Positions 25,745 to 34,327 of a DNA stretch of 64,000 nt are shown here, piece by piece (the first letter of the stretch is position 1; each line of letters starts with the position of its first letter). A program made the translations under genes and the position numbers. Source of the DNA: Brenneria sp. hezel4-2-4 (GTDB lineage Bacteria > Pseudomonadota > Gammaproteobacteria > Enterobacterales > Enterobacteriaceae); NCBI RefSeq assembly GCF_013155275.1, contig NZ_JABJXS010000001.1, positions 806,001 to 870,000 of the forward strand, given 5' to 3'. Below the pieces are notes generated by a model, which saw only the letters and a list, made by a program, of their open reading frames with translations, did not search any database and had not been told where the DNA came from.

Positions 25745-25986
25745 TAATTTAAGCAACACTCATGCCAACATAAATCCCTTTATACGTTGCGGTGTGCAAA
25801 ATAAATTGTGGTTAAATTAGCCGTAATCCGTTGTGTTTAGCGAGATTTCCGGCTCCTTGCGCGTTAGCGCCTGATGCTAAGCGACCATGAATGATCCGTC
25901 ATAAGCGCTATAAATGTGCAACCACGGTGATATTGCTCCTTTATAGGGCATGGTGTTGAAGCAACGCGATTACCCGACCAAGTTGA

Positions 25987-27192
25987 TTATGAAAGAAAAC
26001 GACTAACCCCTTGAGCCAGCACTTCAATTCCCAGAATCAGATCGGCGTCCGCGGTATCTTCCGTCCAGTGGTGACTGACGCCGCCAATCGACGGGACAAA
26101 CAGCATGGCGACGGGCAGCTTTTTGGCAATCATTTTGGCGTCATGGCCGGCGCCGCTGGGCATCACCTGCCAGGCCGTTGGGGCGAGTTCGGTTGAGGCG
26201 GCTTCAAGGCACGACATCATGTCGCTATCACAGATAACCGGCATCGATTTCGTCGTGGAAATTAAGGTCGCCTTGCAGCGATCGCGCCGGTTACTTTCCT
26301 GCACGACGCTTCTGAGCGTCTGCTCCATACGTTCAAGCACGGCTGCGGAAATATCGCGGAACTCAAGGAAAATCTCCGCCCGTCCCGGGATAACGGCAGA
26401 CGGCGCGCCCGGATCGAGAGTGATATTACACGTGGTCCAGGTACTGTATTCGCTGCAAACGGTGGGAAAAAGCCGATCGAGATCGCTGAGCAGCCGCACT
26501 GCGGCAAGGCCCGCATCGCGTCGTTCACTCATCCGCGTCCCGCCGGCATGATCCTGCTGGCCTTCAATGACGATGCGCCAGGTCCAGATACCGACAATGC
26601 CGCTCACCACGCCGAGGCGAAGACCGGCATTTTCCAACTGGGTTCCCTGCTCAATATGCATTTCGAAAAAACCCCGGTAACGCTCCGGATCGATCTGGAG
26701 GCGAGGAATACCCGCAAGCCCGGCGGCTTCCAGCGCCGAACGCAGCGGAGGGCCATTATGACGGCCGCGGCTTTGGTCGATCTCCTCTTCAGTCAATGCC
26801 CCGACGATGCTGCGGCTTCCCAGATAACCGCCGGAAAAATGCCCCTCTTCATCGGCGAATGCGCAAACGTCGACGGCGAAACCCGCGCGTGCCAACGCCA
26901 CGCCGGCAACGACGCCAAGCGCGCCATCAAGCCAGCCCGCTTCTATCTGACTTTCAATATGGCTGCCGACCAAGACTTTTGGCCCCGGTTTGTTCGTCCG
27001 TCCGAATACATTGCCAATGCCATCCATTGTGGCCTCAAGACCGACATCCGTCATACGCCGCATCAGCCAGCGACGGCTCTCCATATCGGCGGCGCTGTAG
27101 GTGGGACGACTCACGCCGGTTTTATAGGCGCCAATTTTTCGTAGCTCATAAAGATCGTTAAGGAATAACTCGCTATCCACTTTGTTGCTCAT
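25987..27192 (-). CDS. M20-family amidase: N-carbamoyl-amino-acid hydrolase / allantoate amidohydrolase-like
   Basis: 401 residues. The two-zinc M20 core is visible: H in LVGSHIESQ near 78, bridging D in GWLDGALGV near 90, the DEEGH pair near 114, HIEQG near 175, and the final H in GHDAKM or SHHWTED near 350-370. The usual H-x-D beside the first zinc ligand is H-x-E here, which I take as a subfamily trait. Enzymes of this family remove a carbamoyl group from N-carbamoyl amino acids or open allantoate, releasing ammonia and CO2. The gene is separated by 317 bp from the transporter genes and is divergent from a GntR regulator; both leftward promoters carry the same palindrome. I infer catabolism of a ureido compound. 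Confidence 0.88.
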   Translation of the reverse strand: MSNKVDSELFLNDLYELRKIGAYKTGVSRPTYSAADMESRRWLMRRMTDVGLEATMDGIGNVFGRTNKPGPKVLVGSHIESQIEAGWLDGALGVVAGVALARAGFAVDVCAFADEEGHFSGGYLGSRSIVGALTEEEIDQSRGRHNGPPLRSALEAAGLAGIPRLQIDPERYRGFFEMHIEQGTQLENAGLRLGVVSGIVGIWTWRIVIEGQQDHAGGTRMSERRDAGLAAVRLLSDLDRLFPTVCSEYSTWTTCNITLDPGAPSAVIPGRAEIFLEFRDISAAVLERMEQTLRSVVQESNRRDRCKATLISTTKSMPVICDSDMMSCLEAASTELAPTAWQVMPSGAGHDAKMIAKKLPVAMLFVPSIGGVSHHWTEDTADADLILGIEVLAQGVSRFLS

Positions 27193-27242
27193 TTTCTTTC
27201 CCCTGACGCTGCATAGTAGAAACAGGCATTTTTACATGCACA

Positions 27243-27254
27243 ATTGCACGCAAT
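27243..27254. promoter_or_regulatory. Putative GntR operator ATTGCACGCAAT
   Basis: This is the exact reverse complement of the 12-mer at 25733-25744, 51 bp upstream of the M20 hydrolase and in the region shared with the divergent regulator gene. It is probably bound by that regulator. Confidence 0.6.
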
Positions 27255-27442
27255 AAAACAAGCACAAAATATGCCAACATTTGCAACAGGATGAATGACC
27301 AGTAAGGAAAGAATCGCGCGTGCGGTGCAATAAAGATTTTTGTTGCTGGCCCCGGCATAAAACTGTTATTCATTCATATTATGATTGAATAGAGTTGAAT
27401 CGCTGGTTATCTGAAAGTTAAAACACATAGACGTGGGAAGAC

Positions 27443-28144
27443 ATGACTGGACAGAGTAATAACGACAGGATCCGGGGGAAACATCCCAGTGAAGACCTGA
27501 TTTATAATCACCTGATTAACGCAATTATCGACAAAAAACTGCGCCCCGGACATCACCTCAATGAGGTTAAGCTTGCTGAAAGCTATAATATTCCTCGCTC
27601 CAGAGTAAGGCGCGTACTCGAACGCCTGCGCGAGGAGGATATTGTCGAATTCAAGCTACATCAGGGGGTGTTTATTGCGCGGCCTACCGTGGCTGATGCG
27701 AAACATGTCTTCGAAGCCCGTCGAAAGCTGGAATACATTATGATCCAACTTGTCTGCGAGCGTGTGCAACCTGCCGATATCGTGGAGCTGCGCGCCCTGC
27801 TTGAACGTGAAAAAACCGCCTTTGACGCACGCCGCAATGACGTCAACCGTATCACCGCCGAGTTCCATTTCACCCTGGCCCGCATCGTCGGCAATCCGGT
27901 CATTGAACGAATGGTTTATCTGATAATACAGCGCTGCATCCTGGTTCAGTCAATGTATGAACCGAAAACCGACATCCTCTGTATGACGGATGAACATGCC
28001 GGTTTGGTCGACAGTATCGCCAACAAAGATGTAACCGGTGCTATCCGTAAAATGGAGCATCATATCGAGCACATCATTTCCAATCTCGATCTGAGCGAAA
28101 CGCGTCACGCCGAAGCGGATATTTACGATTTATTCCTGCCTTAA
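27443..28144 (+). CDS. GntR-family regulator (FCD type) of the ureido-compound module
   Basis: 233 residues. The N-terminal winged helix has LRPGHHLNEVKLAESYNIPRSRVRRVLERL (shown here only to mark residues about 33-62), the classic GntR arrangement. Three Arg follow the turn. The FCD domain has FHFTLARIVGN, DEHAGLVDSIANKD and MEHHIEHI, giving the His/Asp set that binds a metal-ligand complex. It is divergent from the M20 hydrolase with 250 bp between, and the ATTGCRYGCAAT palindrome lies in that gap and again before the transporter genes. I infer that it is a repressor released by the pathway substrate. The gene's GC content is like its neighbours. Confidence 0.88.
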   Translation: MTGQSNNDRIRGKHPSEDLIYNHLINAIIDKKLRPGHHLNEVKLAESYNIPRSRVRRVLERLREEDIVEFKLHQGVFIARPTVADAKHVFEARRKLEYIMIQLVCERVQPADIVELRALLEREKTAFDARRNDVNRITAEFHFTLARIVGNPVIERMVYLIIQRCILVQSMYEPKTDILCMTDEHAGLVDSIANKDVTGAIRKMEHHIEHIISNLDLSETRHAEADIYDLFLP

Positions 28145-28262
28145 TGGTTCCCCGACTCATCAGGACTTCCGATTTCGGCGGTCTGATTGTCACATGGAAA
28201 CCGGGAGCCTCAACGCGCCGCTGGCCTGACAGCGCAGAGACAACGGCGAATGAAAGGTGAAT

Positions 28263-29054
28263 TTACTTCCGGTGCCAGTAGGCGATGGCGCGAACGAAAG
28301 TCTCGTCACAGCCGCGGCGCTGGATAAAATAATCGCTCAGCCTTTTTACCGTCTCGCTTTCGCCGGTCAACCAGATGAAATAGTCGTCAGTCGGCAGCGA
28401 GATCTTGTCCAGCGCGCCGATGAGCCTGTCGAGGTTATCGGTATGCATCATTCCGTTCCCCAACCAGTTGACGTCAACGCCATTGAGATCGTCCAGATAG
28501 CCGCGGCCCGTGGATTCATCGGTATAAGCGAACAGATGGAGTTGCTCCGCTTTAATGGCGGGCCGGCGGCGTTTGAACGCCGGGAGGCCGGTTTCATCGC
28601 AGACGTAAAGCTGAAAATGATAATCATCCGGCACGATTAGCGATCCACGCGGGCCGCCAATAACCAGCTCGTCTCCCGGCCGCGCACGCTCGGCCCAGTC
28701 GCTGGCCACCCCGCCCTGATGGATATAAAAATCCAGCGTCAACGAATTCTCACCGTCAAATTCCAACGGCGTGTAATCGCGCCCGACAGGACGTTGGCCC
28801 TCTTGCCAAACGATGCCTTCCGCCGACACCTCCGGTAGATTCAGTTCGCCGTTTTTCGGATCGGGGAAAAAGAGTTTGATATGGTCGTCGAAACCCGGCG
28901 AGTTAAAACCCATTAGATCCGCGCCGGTGAACTGAATGCGCCAGAAGCTATCCGCCACGCGGGTTTTATTAGCCACGCTGATGTGTCGGAAACGCAATTC
29001 GTTACGCACGCGCTGCGGCGCACGCTTATCGTTATCGTCAGTCTGTTTAACCAA
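28263..29054 (-). CDS. Siderophore-interacting protein (ferric-siderophore reductase, ViuB/YqjH type)
   Basis: 263 residues. The N-terminal FAD-binding domain has the GRDYTPLEFD motif (R-x-Y-T-P) near residue 95 and the HQGGVASDWAERARPGDEL pattern near 115-133. The C-terminal SIP domain has LYVCDETGLPAFKR, DYFIWLTGESETV and a terminal AYWHRK. These cytoplasmic flavoproteins reduce ferric iron in imported siderophores using NAD(P)H. The gene is divergent from the vibrioferrin-type operon, with 413 bp between. That gap holds Fur boxes near the operon side, and a weaker AT-rich GAGAATCATTT near 29264 could serve this gene. It most likely releases iron from the siderophore made next door. Confidence 0.9.
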   Translation of the reverse strand: MVKQTDDNDKRAPQRVRNELRFRHISVANKTRVADSFWRIQFTGADLMGFNSPGFDDHIKLFFPDPKNGELNLPEVSAEGIVWQEGQRPVGRDYTPLEFDGENSLTLDFYIHQGGVASDWAERARPGDELVIGGPRGSLIVPDDYHFQLYVCDETGLPAFKRRRPAIKAEQLHLFAYTDESTGRGYLDDLNGVDVNWLGNGMMHTDNLDRLIGALDKISLPTDDYFIWLTGESETVKRLSDYFIQRRGCDETFVRAIAYWHRK

Positions 29055-29420
29055 AAGAAGTCTCCTTAATCCACCGCCGCTGACGCATGATTAAGCCAAC
29101 ATCCTGCCGTCATCCTCTGCGGTGCGCAGTCGGGTAATAAAATCGATGTTCATCAAAACAGGTCAGTCGCGGCAAGCATCGTCATCCTCACCTTGCGTCC
29201 CAATGGAATGATTTCGGCAAAAACCGGCGTCAGTGAATCCGCTTTCATAGTTGAGAATCATTTCCATTTCGCTACAGATAATAGGTACATCGCCTGTTAA
29301 GCACAAGATGAGATAACACGCGGATATTGACGCCGCTGATGGTGGCTTCATCAAAATGCTAATGGGACAACGCATAAGTAAACATTATGTAACATCTTTT
29401 CACTATAATCTCACATTGCT

Positions 29421-29454
29421 AATGATTATCTTTACGAAAATGATTATCATTAAC
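29421..29454. promoter_or_regulatory. Fur box(es) before the siderophore operon
   Basis: Positions 29436-29454 read GAAAATGATTATCATTAAC, matching 16 of 19 bases of the Fur consensus GATAATGATAATCATTATC. A further partial copy AATGATTATC lies at 29421-29430. They sit 14-47 bp before the GTG start of the first gene, so iron-loaded Fur should block transcription. The rest of the 29055-29420 gap shows no convincing gene. Confidence 0.88.
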
Positions 29455-29467
29455 ATGGAGAGATAAT

Positions 29468-30250
29468 GTGTTGTCATTACATCTGCACCTGCATAAACCG
29501 GTTCAACAGGCAATATTGGGTATGCTGAACTCGGTTCCCCACCCGAGCATCGTGGAAATGATCGCCTGCGCCGGATACGACTTTGTGATCCTCGATCTGG
29601 AGCATCTCCCCCACAACGAAACGCTGTTACAGCAGTGTATCCACATTGCCCAGTTCCACCGCTGCGCGCCGCTGGTGCGCATCCCGCGGCCCGACCACAA
29701 ACTGATCGGCCGCGTACTGGATATGGGCGCGCATGGCATCGTCATCCCCCAGGCGGAAAGCGCCGAACAGGTACTGGCGGTACGCGATGCCATGCGTTTC
29801 CCGCCGCAAGGCAAGCGCGGCATTACCGGCGGCAGCGTGACCGGTTTTGGCGCCCTGCCGCTGGCCGAGTATATCCAACAGGCTAATCAGGGTCTGCTGC
29901 TGATACCGATGATTGAAACCGCCGCCGGTCTCGCCGCCATCGACGACATCCTGGCGGTCGAGGGCGTCAGCATGATTATGGAAGGCGCGCTGGATCTGGC
30001 GCTGGATCTCGGCTTAGGCCCGGTTCCCCATCATGCGGACGTGGAAGCGCATATCCGCCGGCTGGCGCAACGCTGTCAGTCGGCCGACGTGCCTTTCTGC
30101 GCCAATCCCCGAACGGCCGAACAGCTGAATTACTGGCGTGAGTCCGGCATACGGGTCTGGCTATGCGGCGAGGATCGCGGATTTCTGTTCCGTAGCCTGC
30201 GCCAGCGCCTTGATGAGATCAAACCCACCGCTTTTTCCTATCCCGAATAA
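29468..30250 (+). CDS. HpcH/HpaI aldolase-family protein, SbnG-like citrate synthase candidate
   Basis: 260 residues starting with GTG at 29468 (GGAG 7 nt upstream; the overlapping ATG at 29466 is in another frame). It has the HpcH/HpaI barrel pattern: GYDFVILDLEHLPHN near 36-50, PLVRIPRPD near 69, the block GAHGIVIPQAESAEQ, GKRGITGGSVTGFG, the metal-site Glu in LIPMIETAAGL near 145, and MEGALDLALDLG near 172. In Staphylococcus the family member SbnG makes citrate for staphyloferrin B. Being first in a citrate-based siderophore operon, this protein very likely supplies citrate for vibrioferrin-type assembly, independent of the TCA cycle. It is directly behind a Fur box. That function is inferred from family and context. 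Confidence 0.8.
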   Translation: MLSLHLHLHKPVQQAILGMLNSVPHPSIVEMIACAGYDFVILDLEHLPHNETLLQQCIHIAQFHRCAPLVRIPRPDHKLIGRVLDMGAHGIVIPQAESAEQVLAVRDAMRFPPQGKRGITGGSVTGFGALPLAEYIQQANQGLLLIPMIETAAGLAAIDDILAVEGVSMIMEGALDLALDLGLGPVPHHADVEAHIRRLAQRCQSADVPFCANPRTAEQLNYWRESGIRVWLCGEDRGFLFRSLRQRLDEIKPTAFSYPE

Positions 30251-30279
30251 CCCTTTTCGTTATAAAACAGGTAATTATC

Positions 30280-31446
30280 ATGCCGCAAAAGTCTCCTTTG
30301 GTGATCGTCAGCCACGTGGTCAACGCCGCCGTGACAGAAGGTTTTATCCCCGCCGCCCGTCAACTGGGTTTTCCCGTCCTGCTGCTGACCGATCAGGGCA
30401 TGGCGCATAATCGGGCGTTGGCCGGCCAGGTGAAGATCCTCGAATGCGATGTGTTTAACCCGCTGGCCATTCTCGATACCCTTACCGATGGCGGTATCCA
30501 GCCTGCCGCCCTGTTCTCCAACAGCGACCATCTTCAGACCGCCGTCGCGATTGCCGCCGAAGCGCTCGGCCTGCCCGGCAAAGACTGGCGCATCTGTTAC
30601 GCCGCCAAGGAAAAATGGCGCATGCGTCAGCGGTTGACCACGCTGGGGCTGCCCTCCACCTGGTCGACGCAGCTATTGCCCGAGACGCCCGTCGCACCGG
30701 ACTGGCCGTGGCCGCTGGTGGTCAAGCCCAGTCAGGGCGTGGCCTCTATGGACGTCAGTCTGATCGAGAGCGCCGGTCGGATGCAGCAGTTCCTCGCCGC
30801 ACATCCCGCCCGCCCGACGCTACTGCTGGAGCAGTTTATTGCCGGGCCGCTGTTTACGCTGGAAACGCTGGGCGACGGTCAGACATTGCTGCCGATTGGC
30901 GGCTTTGACGTTGAACTGTCGCCGCCGCCTCACTTTGTCGAAACGCGCGCCGTCTGGCAGGGCGAATACGGCGTGAAGTGGCGGCGACATGCGCTGGAAC
31001 AGCTGCGCCGCTTTGGCGTGGGTTTCGGCGTCTGCCACAGCGAATTCATCGCCACGCCGCAGGGGCCGGTGCTGGTGGAGATAAACTACCGCAGCATCGG
31101 CGACGGTCGTGAATTCTTGCTGGATCGCATTCTGCCCGGCGGCTGGTTCACCCCCATCCTGCAACTGCATCTGGGGCAGCCGGTTCCCGCCGTTCCCGCC
31201 GCCGCCACCCAGGCGCTGATCCATTATCTGGTCGCCGGAAAGGAAGGCACGCTGCATCAGGCGCCCCGGCCCACGCTACGTGAAGGCGTCCGGTATCGCC
31301 CGCTGAAAACGCAGGGCGAGCGCATCACGCTGACGCATTCCAATAAAGATTACCTCGGCGTGTTGTATGTCGAAGCCCGGGACAGCGCGGCGCTGCGTCA
31401 ACTGGAACAGCAAACGCTGGCCCAGCTGCGTTGGGAGATCGCATGA
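30280..31446 (+). CDS. pvsA: ATP-grasp ligase, PvsA-like
   Basis: 388 residues. ATP-grasp features: PLVVKPSQGVASMDVSLIE near residues 147-165, LLLEQFIAGPLFTLETLG near 186, and the metal site VLVEINYRSIGDG near 266. In the vibrioferrin pathway PvsA is thought to form an amide between L-alanine and 2-oxoglutarate. The gene order aldolase, ATP-grasp, NIS synthetase, MFS exporter, NIS synthetase, decarboxylase matches pvsABCDE after the first gene. It follows the aldolase by 29 bp and overlaps pvsB as ATGA. The name is based on order plus domain; sequence identity to Vibrio PvsA was not measured. Confidence 0.8.
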   Translation: MPQKSPLVIVSHVVNAAVTEGFIPAARQLGFPVLLLTDQGMAHNRALAGQVKILECDVFNPLAILDTLTDGGIQPAALFSNSDHLQTAVAIAAEALGLPGKDWRICYAAKEKWRMRQRLTTLGLPSTWSTQLLPETPVAPDWPWPLVVKPSQGVASMDVSLIESAGRMQQFLAAHPARPTLLLEQFIAGPLFTLETLGDGQTLLPIGGFDVELSPPPHFVETRAVWQGEYGVKWRRHALEQLRRFGVGFGVCHSEFIATPQGPVLVEINYRSIGDGREFLLDRILPGGWFTPILQLHLGQPVPAVPAAATQALIHYLVAGKEGTLHQAPRPTLREGVRYRPLKTQGERITLTHSNKDYLGVLYVEARDSAALRQLEQQTLAQLRWEIA

Positions 31447-33158
31447 TGAATCATCAGGATTACATTACCCTGCGCATCATTAACGCCAGCCTGCGGGAAG
31501 ACGTGTCGGCGCTGGTCAGCCGCGGCGACATTCGCCGGCAGGACGGGGAATACTGGCTGTACGCCGCCCATCTCAATACGCCGCTGCGTATTCAGGTGCA
31601 AAGCAGCGATTATATGCAGTCATGGGTGGCCGTCGCCCCGCGCTGGCAGATACCCGCGGGCGAAGGCTGGCAAACGCAGACGGGTTATGCCGACTGGCTG
31701 GCGCTGCTGATGCCCGATCGGGATGACGAAACCCGGCAGTTGTACGCCAGCTACCAGCAAGAAGCCGACGCCGCCTGCGAACAGGGAGAACTTTGCCATC
31801 AGGCGTTTTTGCAACAGCGCGCCGACCTCGCCCGTCCGCTGCCGGCGCGCAGTTGGGGTGAGCGCCTGCGCCATGCCGATCAGATGGCCAGCTATCTCGA
31901 TCACCCCTACTATCCCACCGCACGCGCCAAGTTTGGCTTCAGCACCGACCAGCTAAGCCGCTACGCGCCGGAGTTTTGCTCGCCGTTTTTGCTGCGCTGG
32001 CTGGCCGTGCCCGCCGCATCGCTGACGCTGACGCGCCCCGGCGCGCATCCGGACTGGTGGCCGTCATTTGCCCAGGTGGGGCTGGCCTGCGACCTGCGCC
32101 ACAGCCACACCCTGATCCCGGTGCATCCTCTGACCTGGGAACAGCTATCCTCGCTGCCGGACGACGCCATTGCCGCGCCGCTGCCCTGGCTAAACGTATA
32201 TCCCACGCTGTCCGTGCGTACCGTGCAGCTCGCGGATTTCCCGGATACGCACATCAAGATCCCTTTGGCGATGCGCACGCTGGGACAAAAAAACATCCGG
32301 CTGATAAAGCCTTCAACGCTGTACGACGGACAATGGTTCGCGCAGGTGCTGCCGCAGTTGGCGGCCCGCGATCCCATGCTACAGGGGCGGTATCGTCACG
32401 TGGATGAATCATTCTGCGGCCATCTGGGCGATGAAAAACTGTTCGCCTTTCTGGTGCGCCGCTATCCGCAGCCGCGTCAGGACGAAACCCTGGCGCCGGT
32501 GGCGGCGCTGGGCAGCGCCATGCCGGACGGCCGCGCCTATCTGGAATTTGTGCTCGACCAGCCCGGCATGCCGGCGCTGGAAGACTGGTGGCAAGACTAT
32601 TGCCAACTGATGAGCGACGTCCATCTGACCTTATGGCTGCGCTACGGCATCGCGCTGGAGTCCAATCAGCAGAATGCGATTATCAGCTTTACGCCCGGGC
32701 AACCGCCGTCGCTGGTGATGAAGGATAACGATGCCGCCCGACTCTGGCCGCAACGCTTCGCGGCCGCGCGCCCGGATCTCCAGCCACGCGTCGCCGAACT
32801 GCTTGACGAACGCATTCGGGTTGAAGATGAGCGCGCGCTGGCGCAGATGTTTATCACCATCACTCTGCAACTGGATCTCGCCGCTGTACTGGAAAATCTC
32901 GCCGACCGAGGCGCGCTGGATCGCCGACAGGGTTATCGCATCCTGCGGCAGGCGCTGCTCGCCACCCTGCGGCGGTTGGATCGACAAGGCGTTGATACCC
33001 GTCTCCCCCGGCAGATACTGTTTGAAGAGACTTATCAGCCGGTGAAATATCTCCTGCTCAGCGGCAGTCTGCTCAGCAAACAGGCTTCCGGCGCGGCGGA
33101 TATCAACAAATACTACGGACAGAGCGGCCCGAACTTTTTACGCCAGGTCGCGGAATAA
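31443..33158 (+). CDS. pvsB: NIS siderophore synthetase, PvsB-like (IucA/IucC family)
   Basis: 571 residues from ATG 31443 (GGGAG 5 nt upstream, ATGA overlap with the previous stop). IucA/IucC features: YLDHPYYPTARAKFG near residues 150-165 in the ATP-binding region, HTLIPVHPLTWEQL near 220, IKIPLAMRTLGQKNIR near 268, and ESNQQNAIISF and MKDNDAARLW near 410-430. These enzymes adenylate a carboxylate of citrate or a derivative and join it to an amine or alcohol. In vibrioferrin synthesis PvsB makes one of the two bonds to citrate. It ends one base into the exporter gene (TAATG), so translation is continuous. Confidence 0.87.
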   Translation: MMNHQDYITLRIINASLREDVSALVSRGDIRRQDGEYWLYAAHLNTPLRIQVQSSDYMQSWVAVAPRWQIPAGEGWQTQTGYADWLALLMPDRDDETRQLYASYQQEADAACEQGELCHQAFLQQRADLARPLPARSWGERLRHADQMASYLDHPYYPTARAKFGFSTDQLSRYAPEFCSPFLLRWLAVPAASLTLTRPGAHPDWWPSFAQVGLACDLRHSHTLIPVHPLTWEQLSSLPDDAIAAPLPWLNVYPTLSVRTVQLADFPDTHIKIPLAMRTLGQKNIRLIKPSTLYDGQWFAQVLPQLAARDPMLQGRYRHVDESFCGHLGDEKLFAFLVRRYPQPRQDETLAPVAALGSAMPDGRAYLEFVLDQPGMPALEDWWQDYCQLMSDVHLTLWLRYGIALESNQQNAIISFTPGQPPSLVMKDNDAARLWPQRFAAARPDLQPRVAELLDERIRVEDERALAQMFITITLQLDLAAVLENLADRGALDRRQGYRILRQALLATLRRLDRQGVDTRLPRQILFEETYQPVKYLLLSGSLLSKQASGAADINKYYGQSGPNFLRQVAE

Positions 33159-34327
33159 TGCGCGGCGTTCTGACCGTGGTGCTGGCCTGCCATTTTCTGG
33201 CGGCCTTTACCGTACTGGGCGTTCCGCTGTTTTTGCCGACGCTGTTGCAGGGATTCGGCATCCATGCCGAGAGTTTGTGGATCGGCGTGTTATACAGTCT
33301 GCCCACGGTGGCGACGGCGCTAAGCGCGCCGCTGTGGGGGCGCTTTGCCGATCGTTTCGGTCGCCGGTTGTCGCTCCAGCGGGCCTTGCTCGGTTTAACG
33401 GCGGCCTTTGTCATGGCGGGGCTGGCTCCGTCATTGCCGTGGCTTATCGCGGCGCTGCTGCTTCAGGGCATTGCCGGCGGGACGCTGGCCGCCGCCAATG
33501 GCTATCTGGCCGTTAGTCTCAGCGGCGCGGCGCTCGGCAACGCCCTGAACTGGACGCAGTTTTCCGCCCGGCTGGCGCTGCTGTGCGCCCCTGCCGGATT
33601 AGGCTTACTCATCAGCGCTACCCCGGTTCCGACCTTACGGCTGTACCTGTGGCTGGCCGTCCTGCCGCTGGCCGGGTTTGTGCTGTCGCTGTCGTTGCCC
33701 CTTGACGATGCGCCGCGCCATCCGTCATCACGGCCGCAACCGGCGCTTCCCGGCGAACCGCGTCATCCCGCCGCGATCCGGCTGTTGTCGTTACAGTTTC
33801 TGTTCAACTTCGCCATGGTGGTGACCTTTCCCTATTTTCTGCCGTTCGCTCAGCACTGGCTCAGCGGCGAAAGCCGCATAGGCCTGTTTTACAGCTGGCC
33901 GCATCTGCTTTATCTGTTGCTGCTTCCGCTGCTACAGCGCGTCACGGCATCTTCCGGGCATCTGGGCTATGGTCTGACGCTGATGGTTATCGCCGCGTTC
34001 TGGCACAGCGTGCTGGACAGCGCCGTCGCGTTGCTGGCGGCGCGCACCCTATTCGGCATCGGTATTCTGTTTGGCTATAACGGCATCAATCGGCTTATCA
34101 GCCAGACGATCGCCAGCCACAACGCCGGCCACGAGTTCGGCCGTCTGGATGCCGCCGGCAAATGGGCCGGCGTCGCCGCCGGTTTAAGCGCGGCCTGGCT
34201 GTGCGCCCACTTTTCCGTTAGCGCCCCCTTTATCGCTTCCGGCGTCGTCGCCGGATTGGCGTTGTTTATTTTTCTGTTCTCCCCGTTTAAGGAGTCAACC
34301 TATGAAGACCTCGCTCGCCGTCCATGA
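33158..34327 (+). CDS. pvsC: MFS transporter, siderophore exporter, PvsC-like
   Basis: 389 residues with about twelve membrane helices. It shows the MFS loop-2 motif GRFADRFGRRLS near residue 66 and GLLISATPVPTLR. Position between the two NIS synthetases is exactly that of PvsC, the vibrioferrin exporter of the inner membrane. Its 3' end overlaps the next gene by 26 nt; that gene's ribosome site AAGGAG lies within this one. The substrate is inferred from the operon. Confidence 0.87.
   Translation: MRGVLTVVLACHFLAAFTVLGVPLFLPTLLQGFGIHAESLWIGVLYSLPTVATALSAPLWGRFADRFGRRLSLQRALLGLTAAFVMAGLAPSLPWLIAALLLQGIAGGTLAAANGYLAVSLSGAALGNALNWTQFSARLALLCAPAGLGLLISATPVPTLRLYLWLAVLPLAGFVLSLSLPLDDAPRHPSSRPQPALPGEPRHPAAIRLLSLQFLFNFAMVVTFPYFLPFAQHWLSGESRIGLFYSWPHLLYLLLLPLLQRVTASSGHLGYGLTLMVIAAFWHSVLDSAVALLAARTLFGIGILFGYNGINRLISQTIASHNAGHEFGRLDAAGKWAGVAAGLSAAWLCAHFSVSAPFIASGVVAGLALFIFLFSPFKESTYEDLARRP

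Noticed and set aside
29163..29375. 70-codon leftward frame between the reductase and the siderophore operon
   Set aside because: No ribosome site and no recognisable domain; it lies in the Fur-regulated promoter gap.
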